A stretch of DNA of 34,617 nucleotides from GYS-P2D sp964414425 (GCA_964414425.1 CAYPWL010000034.1:1-34617), one strand, 5' to 3'; positions 1 through 8,650 are shown, numbered from the stretch's first letter. Made by a program: numbers and translations. The notes: a model not told the origin generated them from the sequence alone.

Positions 1-8
1 GAGATAAC

Positions 9-608
9 ATGGATGAATTTTTAGCAGAGAATAATACCTTCAAATACAAGCTATCAGAAAGCGATTACGACATGATAGCCTTAATTGCCATAGATCCAAG
101 TTTTAAACTTGGAGAGTATCAAGTCTATAATGCATCATTTGATTGGAAGAATAGCCAGTTAGATACACTGAAGACTCGCCCTCTAATTCCATTGACATTT
201 TCATTGGATGTATGGCCATCACTGAATTTAAAGTCAAAATTTTATACTCGCCGGCATGCTAATAAAAAGTATAAGATTTTGAATATAGAGCCCTCGGATT
301 CAACTGGTTCGATCGTCTATCAGGTGAAGTATAAAAAAGACTTCATTAGGTTTGAAATTGATGAATATCATCAGATTGTTGATATACAGACCTTCTATGA
401 TGCTGACTTGACGGAGCTTTATACTCATCTGACCTTTGAAAATCAAGTTCCAACATCTATAAAGGCTTGGGGACTTGTAGCAACTCATGAATGGAATTGG
501 GAACTAAGGCCAATACCGAATCTATCCTTTATTCAATCTTCTAACAAGTACAATGGAACGAGAGCTCTCAAAGACCTAAAATTTGAGCGGTTAATCGTGA
601 TTGATTGA
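9..608 (+). CDS. Hypothetical protein, possibly the 3' part of a longer gene
   Basis: A 199-residue reading frame that I do not recognise. It opens with ATG at base 9, but there is no in-frame stop between this ATG and the window edge, so the true start may lie outside the window. The product is rich in aromatic and charged residues with alternating hydrophobic stretches (for example around residues 85-130), suggesting a mainly beta-strand fold. There is no signal peptide, membrane helix or catalytic motif that I can see. It is followed by 139 bases with no gene and then a convergent acyl-CoA ligase. The function is unknown. Confidence 0.6.
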   Translation: MDEFLAENNTFKYKLSESDYDMIALIAIDPSFKLGEYQVYNASFDWKNSQLDTLKTRPLIPLTFSLDVWPSLNLKSKFYTRRHANKKYKILNIEPSDSTGSIVYQVKYKKDFIRFEIDEYHQIVDIQTFYDADLTELYTHLTFENQVPTSIKAWGLVATHEWNWELRPIPNLSFIQSSNKYNGTRALKDLKFERLIVID

Positions 609-747
609 GTTGTTGAGTTATCTCTCCGCAGTCCTAAATCGATAGTTCGACGTACACTGACGTTTTACTTGAGCTTTCGGTATTAGCAATCTTGGTAGCC
701 ATCCCAATAGTAGGCTTCACTTTGTTATGTTCATATCTTGATTACTG

Positions 748-2295
748 TCACAACTTCCTCAACTCCTTCTTCAATATCTTACCTGTCGCACTCATAGGAA
801 GCGCATCTATAAACTCTACGATTCGTGGATATTTGTATGCTGCCAGTTTAGACTTGGTATAGGCCATCAGCTCGTCTTCTGAGATTTTACTGCCAAACTC
901 TTTGACGACATAGGCTTTGATCTCTTCACCCATCTTCTCATCTGGGATGCCGATAACTGCCACCAGTGATACGTCGTCATGTTTGATCATCACTTCTTCG
1001 ACTTCTCGAGGGTATACATTCAATCCTCCTCGTATGATCATGTCTTTGGTGCGATCTACGATAAAGTAGTAACCATCCTCATCCTTTATGGCTACATCTC
1101 CAGAGTGCAGCCAACCATCTTTAAGCGTCTTGGCATTGGCTTCAGGCTTCTTGTAATAACCCTTCATTACGTTATGACCTCTATACAATAGTTCACCTTT
1201 TTCTCCAACAGGAACTTCATTGCCTTCTTCATCGACCAGTTTAACTTCAACACCCCAGACCTCTGTACCGATTGAGCCCGGCTTGGTTCCGACCTTAGTT
1301 TGATTAAAAGTAACGACAGGAGATCCTTCTGACATGCCATAACCCTCAAGTACACTTACCTTAAACCTTGCTTCGAAGTCATGGAGAACCTGGACAGGGA
1401 GGGCAGCTCCACCAGAGGCACAGAGCCTCAAGTTGCTCGATATCTTGGCATAGTCAAACTTGTCTTCTTTGTAATTGAGTAATCCCCAATACATGGTAGG
1501 AACTCCTGCGAAGATGGTTACTTCGTGTTTCTGGAGTAATCCAAACACTGTTTCTGCATCAAACCTCGGTAATAGTATGGCATGTGTACCCTTGTAGATA
1601 CCTGCATTCATCAGACAGGTCATAGCGAATATGTGGAAGAGCGGTAGCACGATTAACGTCGTATCCTCCTCATTCATATGAAAGAGGTCATTGCACAGCA
1701 CCGTATTGCAAAACAAGTTAGAGTGAGTTAATTCTGCACCTTTGGGTCTGCCCGTAGTTCCTGAGGTGTATATGATTACGGCCGTATCATCGGCACCGGT
1801 CTGTACCATCTCAAATGTCGGTGATTGACCTGCCATGAGGCTACCCAAAGTCTTAGTGCCTTCTATTGGTGAGGGAGATGTCGGATTGGCTGTAATTACG
1901 AACAAATGCTCACAAGCGCTTGCCTTGTTGAAGCCCTGATGACCCATCTGTGCCATAGGTAGCTCAGGGGTTCCCTCAAAGCAAAAGTATGCCTTGGACT
2001 CGCTATCATTGAGGTGATACTCTATTTCATCTTCTTTTAGGAGTACACTTAGAGGCACCACTGTAGCTCCTGCCTTCAATATGCCAAAATAGATCATTGG
2101 GAAGTAAGGTAGATTAAGGCAGCTCAATGCAACCTTATCACCAGGAACAATGCCTTGAGCCTTCAGACCATTGGCAATTTGGTTCGCAGCACCATTAATC
2201 TGAGCATAATTTAGTGTCGTGTCTCCAAAGGTGAAAGCTGGGCTGCCGCCATGAGATATTGCGGTGGCAGAAAGTATTGTAGCGAGGTTTAACAT
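748..2295 (-). CDS. Long-chain fatty acid--CoA ligase (AMP-forming acyl-CoA synthetase)
   Basis: Activates a fatty acid with ATP to the acyl-adenylate and then transfers it to CoA, feeding beta-oxidation or lipid synthesis. The 515-residue length is normal for the ANL adenylate-forming superfamily. Visible motifs in order are the phosphate-binding loop YTSGTTGRPKG (176-186), the EGYGMSE motif (318-324), the GD pair of the hinge region (399-400), DRTKDMIIRGG (414-424), and the C-terminal catalytic lysine in SATGKILKKEL (Lys506). All core motifs are intact, so the enzyme should be active. The start is ATG with no better upstream choice. It sits alone on the minus strand, 182 bases downstream of a glycosidase gene. 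The exact acyl chain preference cannot be read from sequence; FadD-like is the best description. Confidence 0.93.
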   Translation of the reverse strand: MLNLATILSATAISHGGSPAFTFGDTTLNYAQINGAANQIANGLKAQGIVPGDKVALSCLNLPYFPMIYFGILKAGATVVPLSVLLKEDEIEYHLNDSESKAYFCFEGTPELPMAQMGHQGFNKASACEHLFVITANPTSPSPIEGTKTLGSLMAGQSPTFEMVQTGADDTAVIIYTSGTTGRPKGAELTHSNLFCNTVLCNDLFHMNEEDTTLIVLPLFHIFAMTCLMNAGIYKGTHAILLPRFDAETVFGLLQKHEVTIFAGVPTMYWGLLNYKEDKFDYAKISSNLRLCASGGAALPVQVLHDFEARFKVSVLEGYGMSEGSPVVTFNQTKVGTKPGSIGTEVWGVEVKLVDEEGNEVPVGEKGELLYRGHNVMKGYYKKPEANAKTLKDGWLHSGDVAIKDEDGYYFIVDRTKDMIIRGGLNVYPREVEEVMIKHDDVSLVAVIGIPDEKMGEEIKAYVVKEFGSKISEDELMAYTKSKLAAYKYPRIVEFIDALPMSATGKILKKELRKL

Positions 2296-2430
2296 AGTCT
2301 TCTATTTAAGGGTTGAACATAATGAAAAAATGGAGCTCTAAGGGTTGATGTGTTATATGATTTTGAAGTGTTTTATTTGCGCAAGACTATGTTTGGTTGC
2401 CAACGCTGTTAAGAGCGGCAGATAGACCTT

Positions 2431-2459
2431 ATTTACAATTGAGGATGAGCATTGTAAAT
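2431..2459. repeat. Perfect 9-bp AT-rich inverted repeat between the glycosidase and acyl-CoA ligase genes
   Basis: ATTTACAAT (2431-2439) and ATTGTAAAT (2451-2459) are perfect inverted copies separated by 11 bases. The element lies 18 bases past the stop codon of the minus-strand GH113 gene and upstream of the acyl-CoA ligase. No T-tract follows on the minus strand, so it is not a classical intrinsic terminator. An operator for the downstream ligase gene or an mRNA 3'-end hairpin are the alternatives. Confidence 0.4.
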
Positions 2460-2477
2460 CATTGATAGAGCTAAATC

Positions 2478-3566
2478 TTATCGATTATAACCCTTGGCGA
2501 TAATCTGTTCTGCAGGTTTGTTTTGTGGAGTGAAGTCTAGGTGGTTGCGCCCTCGCCGATTACGTCCATCTCCTCTCCATTGCCAGAGGTGCATGCCAGC
2601 AAACCAGTTCTCATTCCATATAGTCTCAAATACGGATTGATAAGCATTAGCCTGAGTTTCGTCAGACTGCTCAAACGATGCGCCGTCATTATAGTAGTCG
2701 ATCCATTCCCAAGGTTTTGAGGCTCCGTCTGTGGTACTCTTATATCCGATCTCGGTGAATAGTATGGGTTTGTTGAATTTTTTACTGATGTCGGCGAGGT
2801 CTGATGACTTACGCTCCCAGGCTTGCTTTAATTCTGTCAGATCTGGATTGTCACGATTACTGAGAGGGAAGTATGCCTGTATGCCGATATAGTCCAGCTC
2901 ATCCCAAAAAGAGATAGATTCATACTCTTTGTACCAGTTACCGGCATATGTAAGCTTACCGCTATAAACTGACTTAACGTCTTTAATCAAAGCACGCCAA
3001 AACGCTGGCTTCGATTGACTCAGGCGGGTTAACTCTGTACCTATACAGAACATCTCTACTTGCGCCTCTTCTGCCATTTCTGCGTAATGCAGGATGAATG
3101 AGCGGTAATTTTCTTTCCAAGTATTCCACTCGTCTTCATTGTCATAATAGATATCAGAGCGCCATTTTCCATTTGAGGCATTACGAATCCAGATATGCGG
3201 CTTGAGGAAAACCTTGAAACCCGCTTCGTGGCAAGCAGTAATCTGTCTTATCCAGCGCTCATTGCGCTCTTTAATCTGATCAGGATCTTCGCTTCTGAAA
3301 TATCTGATTTCGGGAGAGTCGTGTCCATTTTGACCCGCATAGGGTACCAGAGTGATATAGTCTGTATGGATACGATTGAGATCATCAAAAGTCGTCGAGT
3401 CCATCCGCCCAAACACATGCACTCCTCTATGCTTTTCATCAACTGATATGATCACCCCAGTATCATTGCTATCTCCTACGGGATAGTGACAACAACTGAG
3501 ACAGATCATACTCATGATCAAAGCAGTAGGAACAAGTGTATTAAGGAAGGGTAAGGGTAATCGCAT
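2478..3566 (-). CDS. Lipoprotein glycoside hydrolase, GH113-like (beta-mannanase clan) TIM barrel
   Basis: Probable secreted, lipid-anchored glycosidase. The N-terminus has a hydrophobic stretch ending in a lipobox-like LSC with the modified cysteine about 25 residues in. The rest fits the GH113 / GH-A TIM-barrel pattern: LKPHIWIR (near 122-129), IGTEL with the likely acid/base Glu (about 178), and FTEIGYKS with the likely nucleophile Glu (about 272), then HLWQWRGDGR near the C-terminus. GH113 enzymes characterised so far act on beta-1,4-mannan or related glucans, but many Bacteroidota homologues are untested, so the substrate is open. GTG at 3569 and ATG at 3566 are both possible starts; ATG was chosen. 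A candidate -7 box lies immediately upstream. Confidence 0.82.
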   Translation of the reverse strand: MRLPLPFLNTLVPTALIMSMICLSCCHYPVGDSNDTGVIISVDEKHRGVHVFGRMDSTTFDDLNRIHTDYITLVPYAGQNGHDSPEIRYFRSEDPDQIKERNERWIRQITACHEAGFKVFLKPHIWIRNASNGKWRSDIYYDNEDEWNTWKENYRSFILHYAEMAEEAQVEMFCIGTELTRLSQSKPAFWRALIKDVKSVYSGKLTYAGNWYKEYESISFWDELDYIGIQAYFPLSNRDNPDLTELKQAWERKSSDLADISKKFNKPILFTEIGYKSTTDGASKPWEWIDYYNDGASFEQSDETQANAYQSVFETIWNENWFAGMHLWQWRGDGRNRRGRNHLDFTPQNKPAEQIIAKGYNR

Positions 3567-3574
3567 CACAATGC

Positions 3575-3608
3575 CAAATGTAATGCATGTGCTGATTCAA
3601 TGATACAA
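3575..3608 (-). promoter_or_regulatory. Candidate Bacteroidota promoter for the GH113 lipoprotein
   Basis: Read on the minus strand, TACATTTG (3582-3575) matches the Bacteroidota -7 consensus TAnnTTTG, and a TTG (3608-3606) lies 23 bases upstream. That is at the upper end of the 17-23 spacing I recall for Flavobacterium promoters. The -7 box is so close to the start codon that the transcript would have almost no leader. This is a motif match only. Confidence 0.27.
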
Positions 3609-3662
3609 AATCGGGTTAAGCCTCTTAATTATGACAATGGTGTCAGTCGAATAGGTGCAGAA

Positions 3663-4001
3663 TCAATCCGTAACAAAACTAACTTTAGCAATCAGTCCGT
3701 CTCTGATTTGATAGATGGCGATAAAATTAGTTCGTTCTGTACCGACTCGACCAGTTACAATCTCTTGATCAATCACTACATTATTAAGCGCTAAGCGTTG
3801 AGTTACTTCAGAGTGTAGATTTGGCGATTGATCAAAGATGTCTTTGTAACGGGCTGCAAGTGCTGTTATCCCTTCTAAGAATGGATTATCCTCTCCCAAC
3901 TGATAGAGCTCGACCGATGGATGGTGACATGAGACAAATGTCTCGATATCTCGACTATTATACGCCTCAACTTGTTTTTGTACAATTTCTTCTGGTGACA
4001 T
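3663..4001 (-). CDS. NTF2-like / SnoaL-like small protein
   Basis: A 112-residue protein with the typical pattern of the NTF2-like cone fold. An N-terminal helix (IVQKQVEAYNSRDIETFVSC) is followed by a hydrophobic strand and an F-x-G segment (FLEG, near 42), then three long beta strands ending in GRVGTERTNFIAIYQIRDGLI. This family includes SnoaL-type cyclases, ketosteroid isomerases and many proteins of unknown role. The motif set does not identify a catalytic pair, so no reaction is assigned. It is transcribed away from glpD and 96 bases upstream of the GH113 gene. Confidence 0.75.
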   Translation of the reverse strand: MSPEEIVQKQVEAYNSRDIETFVSCHHPSVELYQLGEDNPFLEGITALAARYKDIFDQSPNLHSEVTQRLALNNVVIDQEIVTGRVGTERTNFIAIYQIRDGLIAKVSFVTD

Positions 4002-4209
4002 ATGATAATATTATACGTTTAAAATAATGTAGGTTTAGCTATAATGAGTCTTACACTGTGAATGAAACTAAAATCGAGTCTTTCTACAAATCATATTTCA
4101 AAAGAAACATTGATTCATCATAGAGCAGATGTGGGATATTAATTAGATCTGTAGACAGACTCCATAAATATTTGGCATTTTCACGAAGTGTAAATGAGAA
4201 CACCACAGC

Positions 4210-5841
4210 ATGCTTAATAGAAAACATAACTTATCAACATTACGCATCGATCGCTTTGATCTCATAATTATAGGCGGCGGAGCCACAGGAGCTGGGATTG
4301 CTCTTGATGCCGCTTCGAGAGGGATTAAAACGGCACTTGTTGAGAAGGGAGATTTCGCCTCGGGTACAAGCTCTAAGTCTACTAAGCTTATACACGGAGG
4401 GCTACGCTATCTCAAGCAGTTGGATATTGAATTGGTACGTGAGACTGGTACTGAGCGTGCCATCGTCAATAAGATCGCCCCCCATCTCTGTCTACCCGAA
4501 AAAATGTTGCTGCCGCTGGTTAAGGGCGGTACGTATGGGAAGTGGAGCAGCTCTTTAGGATTATTTGTCTATGATTTTTTAGCTGGTGTAGATTCTAATG
4601 ATAAACGCAAGATGCTCAACAAAAAGCAGACCCTGAAGAAAGAACCCCTTCTTGATGCCGATAGGGTTCTTGGGAGTGGATATTATGCAGAGTATCGGAC
4701 AGATGATGCGAGACTCACTATAGAGCTCATAAAGAAGGCAGCAAGCTATGGAGCAGTACCACTTAACTATTGCAAGATGACCGATTTTATCCATGAGGGT
4801 AATGCGATTACGGGTGTGGTAATAGAGGATGTCATAACAGGTGAAGCGATCAATGTCTCAGCTCAGCGGGTCGTATCGGCTACTGGTCCTTGGGTAGATC
4901 ATATACGTGCCAAGAATCAGTCTCTCAATCATAAGAGACTCCACTTGACTAAAGGTGTGCATCTGGTCTTTCCTCGAGAGAAGTTTCCGATCAATCAGTC
5001 CATATATTTTGATGAGCCAGGTGGACGCATGCTCTTTGCAATACCTCGAGGGCGAGTAACTTATCTGGGTACAACAGACACCACATATACGGGTGATATG
5101 GATCGTATCGTCTCCACTACGGCGGATCGTGATTATCTGTTAGCTGGGGCTAATAGTGCGTTTCCCGAGTTAAAGTTAACAGCAGGTGATGTGATCTCTA
5201 ATTGGATGGGACTACGCCCGCTAATCCATGAGGACGGAAAATCTCCCTCGGAGCTATCTCGAAAAGACGAGATATTCGTTGCTGATGACGGCTTGATCTC
5301 AATTGCTGGAGGTAAGCTTACAGGCTATCGCAAAATGGCCGAACGAGTAGTTGACTTAGTTATAGACAAGGATGATCTCCAGTTGGATCAGTCAGAAGCC
5401 ATAACAGATGAGATTCCACTAGGCGGAGATCAAGCCATGACGAATAAAGAAGTCAAAAAATACATCCAAGACGTCAGCGAGAGGATATCAACTAAGGGAT
5501 TAGATCCTTATTATGGCTGGTACCTGGTGACTAACTATGGCAAACAATCAGAGCAGATCATTGCTCATCTATCAGAGATTACTACGGATATTGAGCTTGC
5601 ACAGGAGGAGATACGATATAATATCACGCATGAGATGGTAACTCGAGCTTCAGATTACTTTGTCCGCCGTACAGGGCGCCTGTACTTTGACATTATGTCT
5701 ATTGCAACGATCAGGCAGCCCGTCATGGACATCATGGCTCAAGAACTTCAATGGGATGATAAGCGGCTAAAAGAAGAAAATGCTATTTTGGACAGGCTCA
5801 TTACTGATGCCACCACCTATTACGATCAAGAAATGAACTAA
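4210..5841 (+). CDS. glpD: Aerobic glycerol-3-phosphate dehydrogenase (FAD-dependent)
   Basis: Oxidises sn-glycerol 3-phosphate to dihydroxyacetone phosphate, passing electrons through FAD to the quinone pool at the inner face of the membrane. The FAD-binding dinucleotide fold is clear: FDLIIIGGGATGAGIALDAA (GGGATG at 22-27) with the acidic ribose-binding residue in ALVEKGDF. It is followed by the GlpD signature GTSSKSTKLIHGGLRYL. Later motifs include TKGVHLVFPR, LGTTDTTYTGD, LRPLIHEDGKSPS and IAGGKLTGYRKMAE. Its 543 residues include the normal C-terminal helical domain, containing EIRYNITHEMVTRASDYFVR. glpK follows after only 9 bases, so the two are co-transcribed. No transporter gene glpF is present nearby. 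Confidence 0.96.
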   Translation: MLNRKHNLSTLRIDRFDLIIIGGGATGAGIALDAASRGIKTALVEKGDFASGTSSKSTKLIHGGLRYLKQLDIELVRETGTERAIVNKIAPHLCLPEKMLLPLVKGGTYGKWSSSLGLFVYDFLAGVDSNDKRKMLNKKQTLKKEPLLDADRVLGSGYYAEYRTDDARLTIELIKKAASYGAVPLNYCKMTDFIHEGNAITGVVIEDVITGEAINVSAQRVVSATGPWVDHIRAKNQSLNHKRLHLTKGVHLVFPREKFPINQSIYFDEPGGRMLFAIPRGRVTYLGTTDTTYTGDMDRIVSTTADRDYLLAGANSAFPELKLTAGDVISNWMGLRPLIHEDGKSPSELSRKDEIFVADDGLISIAGGKLTGYRKMAERVVDLVIDKDDLQLDQSEAITDEIPLGGDQAMTNKEVKKYIQDVSERISTKGLDPYYGWYLVTNYGKQSEQIIAHLSEITTDIELAQEEIRYNITHEMVTRASDYFVRRTGRLYFDIMSIATIRQPVMDIMAQELQWDDKRLKEENAILDRLITDATTYYDQEMN

Positions 5842-5850
5842 TCTAACTCC

Positions 5851-7353
5851 ATGTCGAAAAAATATATCCTCGCCTTAGATCAAGGCACGACCAGCTCTCG
5901 AGCTATCTTGTTTAATCATGACGGGGCTATTGCAGCTACCTCACAACAAGAGTTTACTCAGCACTTCCCACAGCCAGGATGGGTCGAACACGATGCCAAT
6001 GAGATCTGGGAAACTCAATTAGCAGTTGCTCATAAAGTGATCAAAGAATCCGGTATTAGCCCTGAAGACATTGCAGGTATAGGGATCACTAATCAACGAG
6101 AAACCACGGTGGCTTGGCAACGATCGACAGGTCAGCCCATATGTAAAGCCATCGTATGGCAAGACCGACGTACTGCCCCATACTGCGAAGAGCTAAAAGC
6201 AGGAGGGTGGGAGGATTATCTAAAGAAAAGTACAGGACTGGTCGTGGATGCCTACTTCTCGGGGACTAAGATTAAATGGATTTTAGACAATATAGATGGA
6301 GCACGGAGCTTAGCCGAGTCAGGCGATCTGATGGTCGGCACTGTGGATAGTTGGCTGGTTTATAAACTAACTCAGGGTCAAGAGCATATCACGGACTACA
6401 GCAATGCCTCAAGAACGTTGCTCTACAATATAGATGACCTCACTTGGGATCAAAAGATCCTCACTGAATTCAATGTGCCTCAGAGAATCTTGCCTACGGT
6501 AAAATCATCTTCAGAGGTATATGGTACAACTTCATTATTAGGTGGTGAGATACCTATAGCTGGCATAGCTGGTGATCAGCAAGCTGCCTTGTTTGGCCAG
6601 ATGTGTCACAAGCCTGGTATGGCAAAGAACACCTACGGTACGGGTTGTTTTATGTTGATGAATACTGGCGAGAAGATGATCGAGTCCCATCATGGACTAC
6701 TGACAACCATAGCTTGGGGTATTGATGGTAAAGTCCATTATGCACTTGAGGGAAGTATATTCATCGCAGGAGCAGCTATTCAATGGTTACGTGATGGTCT
6801 TAAGATCATCGATGAGTCGCCAGATTCTGAGTACTTCGCCTCTAAGATCGGATCATCGGAGGGAGTAGTCGTAGTGCCAGCTTTCGCAGGTTTAGGCGCG
6901 CCATATTGGGATATGTATGCCCGAGGAGCGGTATTTGGACTTACTCGTGGTAGCACCAACAATCATCTCATACGAGCCACTCTGGAGTCGCTGGCGTATC
7001 AAACTAAGGATGTTTTAGGAGCTATGAACCAAGATTCGGGCATCGAGCTAACCACACTTAAGGTCGATGGAGGTGCATGTGCTAATGATTTGCTGATGCA
7101 GTTTCAATCAGACATGTTATCAGTACCTGTTGAGCGACCGGAGATTATTGAAACCACAGCATTAGGTGCGGCATATCTCGCAGGATTAGCAACGGGTTTT
7201 TGGACTAAATCAGAGCTCGAGGACAAGTGGAACTTGGATCAGAGATTTGAGCCTCAGATGGATGCTGATCAATCCAAGAAACTCTATCACGCTTGGCAGG
7301 TAGCTATCAAGCGCACGATGAACTGGGAGCGTGAGGTTAATGACATCTGTTAA
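5851..7353 (+). CDS. glpK: Glycerol kinase
   Basis: Phosphorylates glycerol with ATP to glycerol 3-phosphate, the substrate of the GlpD encoded just upstream. At 500 residues it has the usual length of FGGY-family glycerol kinases. Motifs are ALDQGTTSSRAILF at the N-terminus (ATP phosphate loop), GITNQRETTVAWQ, AIVWQDRRTA, TGLVVDAYFSGTKIKWIL, GTVDSWLVYKLT, AGDQQAALFGQ, KNTYGTGCFMLMNTG, and the C-terminal VDGGACANDLLMQFQSD region with TALGAAYLAGLATGFW. All expected conserved blocks are present. The gene pair lets the cell use glycerol or recycle glycerol from phospholipids. Confidence 0.97.
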   Translation: MSKKYILALDQGTTSSRAILFNHDGAIAATSQQEFTQHFPQPGWVEHDANEIWETQLAVAHKVIKESGISPEDIAGIGITNQRETTVAWQRSTGQPICKAIVWQDRRTAPYCEELKAGGWEDYLKKSTGLVVDAYFSGTKIKWILDNIDGARSLAESGDLMVGTVDSWLVYKLTQGQEHITDYSNASRTLLYNIDDLTWDQKILTEFNVPQRILPTVKSSSEVYGTTSLLGGEIPIAGIAGDQQAALFGQMCHKPGMAKNTYGTGCFMLMNTGEKMIESHHGLLTTIAWGIDGKVHYALEGSIFIAGAAIQWLRDGLKIIDESPDSEYFASKIGSSEGVVVVPAFAGLGAPYWDMYARGAVFGLTRGSTNNHLIRATLESLAYQTKDVLGAMNQDSGIELTTLKVDGGACANDLLMQFQSDMLSVPVERPEIIETTALGAAYLAGLATGFWTKSELEDKWNLDQRFEPQMDADQSKKLYHAWQVAIKRTMNWEREVNDIC

Positions 7354-7382
7354 TGCGAGTTTAGTACATCAACGTTGCACAT

Positions 7383-7484
7383 ATGGAACAACCAAAAAGT
7401 AAAAAGTCCAAAGTCGCCATGGTTATTGGATTAGTCATCGGCTTTATCATCGGTTTTGTCTTGATGCTTTACTTTATGGGTTGA
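7383..7484 (+). CDS. Small single-helix membrane protein (33 aa)
   Basis: A short frame starting at ATG 7383 encodes 33 residues. A lysine-rich N-terminal tail (MEQPKSKKSK) is followed by one hydrophobic, glycine-spaced helix (VAMVIGLVIGFIIGFVLMLY) and a TGA stop. The positive-inside tail and 20-residue helix are what a real small membrane protein looks like, and the glycines recur at about four-residue spacing as in helix-packing motifs. It lies 29 bases after glpK on the same strand and so may be part of the glycerol operon. No known function. The alternative is a chance frame; similar small frames next to glpK in relatives would settle it. Confidence 0.5.
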   Translation: MEQPKSKKSKVAMVIGLVIGFIIGFVLMLYFMG

Positions 7485-7510
7485 GTTATATCTGTACGGA
7501 GAGAGTAGGG

Positions 7511-8092
7511 TTATCCCAGACCCTTCAGGAACTGAGCTACTTTAGCAAAGGCACGTCCACGATGACTTATGCTGTTTTTGATCTCTGCGGATAGTATCCC
7601 AAAACTGTCTTCATATCCGTCGGGTATGAAGATTGGGTCGTAACCGAATCCACCATCTCCAGAGCGGACATGGGCTATGTGGCCTGATACGATTCCCTCA
7701 AAGGTATGACACTCACCTCCAAGGATCAGCGCTACTACCGTCCTGAACTGTGCTTTACGATTGTCTTTATCTACCAAGTTACTTAGGAGTTTGTCCATGT
7801 TATCCTGATCGCTCCGTTGAGGTCCTGCATATCTCGCACTGTAGACTCCCGGCTCCATATCGAGAGCAAATACTTCAAGTCCAGTATCTTCGGCGATGAC
7901 ATCTCCACCATAGAGCTTGTGGATATGATCTGTCTTGATCCAAGCATTCTCATTGAGGGTAGTGCCAGTCTCAGCGATATCTTCTGTGAAGCCGATGTCC
8001 TTGAGAGTCTTTAGCCGGCACTGATCCTTACCGAGGATTTGATTGACCTCGCTGGCCTTATGAGCGTTAGAGGTTGCGAAGATGATTTCCAT
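7511..8092 (-). CDS. rdgB: XTP/dITP diphosphatase (non-canonical purine NTP pyrophosphatase)
   Basis: Hydrolyses dITP, ITP and XTP to monophosphates, keeping deaminated purines out of DNA and RNA. The 193-residue protein matches the Ham1/RdgB family throughout: IFATSNAHKASE (4-15) forms the nucleotide phosphate site, IAEDTGLEV carries the catalytic Asp (69), followed by YSARYAGPQRSDQDN, GGFGYDPIFIPDGYEDSFG and the C-terminal SHRGRAF base-recognition motif. The start ATG lies 1 base beyond the stop codon of the preceding minus-strand gene, so the two are almost certainly translated from one message. Confidence 0.96.
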   Translation of the reverse strand: MEIIFATSNAHKASEVNQILGKDQCRLKTLKDIGFTEDIAETGTTLNENAWIKTDHIHKLYGGDVIAEDTGLEVFALDMEPGVYSARYAGPQRSDQDNMDKLLSNLVDKDNRKAQFRTVVALILGGECHTFEGIVSGHIAHVRSGDGGFGYDPIFIPDGYEDSFGILSAEIKNSISHRGRAFAKVAQFLKGLG

Positions 8093-8093
8093 A

Positions 8094-8543
8094 CTATGAT
8101 TGTTGGGGATATAATTTTTGAAGTTCTGTCCAGAGCTTCATTTTGGCTTCTTTCTTTTGAGTCAATGTCGTCAGTGATTCGGATATCAAGATTGATAGTT
8201 CTCCTATCATAATGATATGATATAGACGCTGATGAATGTTGAGACCATTGTTATTTAAGTTTACTTCAAAGCTCAATAGGACTCTGGTATGTCCGTCTAC
8301 GATGATCTGATTGAGATGCTGTTGACCGTTTTGATCAACACTTACAAACTGAACGGTCTCAAGAGTTTCGCCTACTGCTTTGAGGATCTTAGCTAAGAGG
8401 GTTTTATTCTCCTCGGTTAGATCATGTGATTTGCACAATACAATTGTTGTCGGATGAGCGCTTAGGTCAGTGCTATGACCCATAGATTCTGGTTGCTCTA
8501 TGATCTGGTATCTTGGGTAGCTATCAAAATGTCCAATAGTCAT
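8094..8543 (-). CDS. Hypothetical protein, first gene of a two-gene unit with rdgB
   Basis: A 149-residue cytoplasmic protein without signal peptide or membrane helix. A helical segment (DLTEENKTLLAKILKAVGET) precedes strands and a pattern of the type LLSFEVN...GELSILISESLTTL...KLWTELQ. The latter vaguely recalls the end of clamp-loader psi-type subunits (HolD), where a small nucleotide-site-like fold ends in a W-x-x-L helix. This resemblance is weak and HolD itself is known from proteobacteria, so no function is assigned. The gene ends 1 base before rdgB, pointing to co-expression with nucleotide-pool or replication housekeeping. Confidence 0.75.
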   Translation of the reverse strand: MTIGHFDSYPRYQIIEQPESMGHSTDLSAHPTTIVLCKSHDLTEENKTLLAKILKAVGETLETVQFVSVDQNGQQHLNQIIVDGHTRVLLSFEVNLNNNGLNIHQRLYHIIMIGELSILISESLTTLTQKKEAKMKLWTELQKLYPQQS

Positions 8544-8623
8544 AATTCGAAGGTATACCTTATTTGTTCTTTAGAGGATGTAAATGGCTTTCAATCAATC
8601 AACATTCATGGTTTGAATTGTGT

Positions 8624-8631
8624 TAATTTTG
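8624..8631 (+). promoter_or_regulatory. Candidate -7 promoter box for the branched-chain aminotransferase
   Basis: TAATTTTG matches the Bacteroidota -7 consensus TAnnTTTG and lies 19 bases before the ATG at 8651, giving a short leader. I see no TTG at the expected -33 distance, so support comes from the -7 box alone. Confidence 0.3.
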
Positions 8632-8650
8632 AGTAACACATACAGACATC

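Noticed and set aside
609..747. Possible short minus-strand peptide or regulatory RNA downstream of the acyl-CoA ligase
   Set aside because: Only a 28-residue chance frame without hydrophobic or other pattern; no hairpin with T-tract found.
979..1191. Plus-strand 70-residue frame inside the acyl-CoA ligase gene
   Set aside because: It lies wholly within an intact, motif-confirmed minus-strand gene and shows no domain or signal of its own.
3195..3446. Plus-strand 83-residue frame opposite the GH113 gene
   Set aside because: Shadow of a strongly supported gene; its composition follows the opposite strand's codons.
4002..4209. Search for a regulator site or riboswitch before glpD
   Set aside because: The 208-base divergent region has only short imperfect palindromes (for example TCTGTAGACAGA) and one imperfect -7 box; nothing firm.
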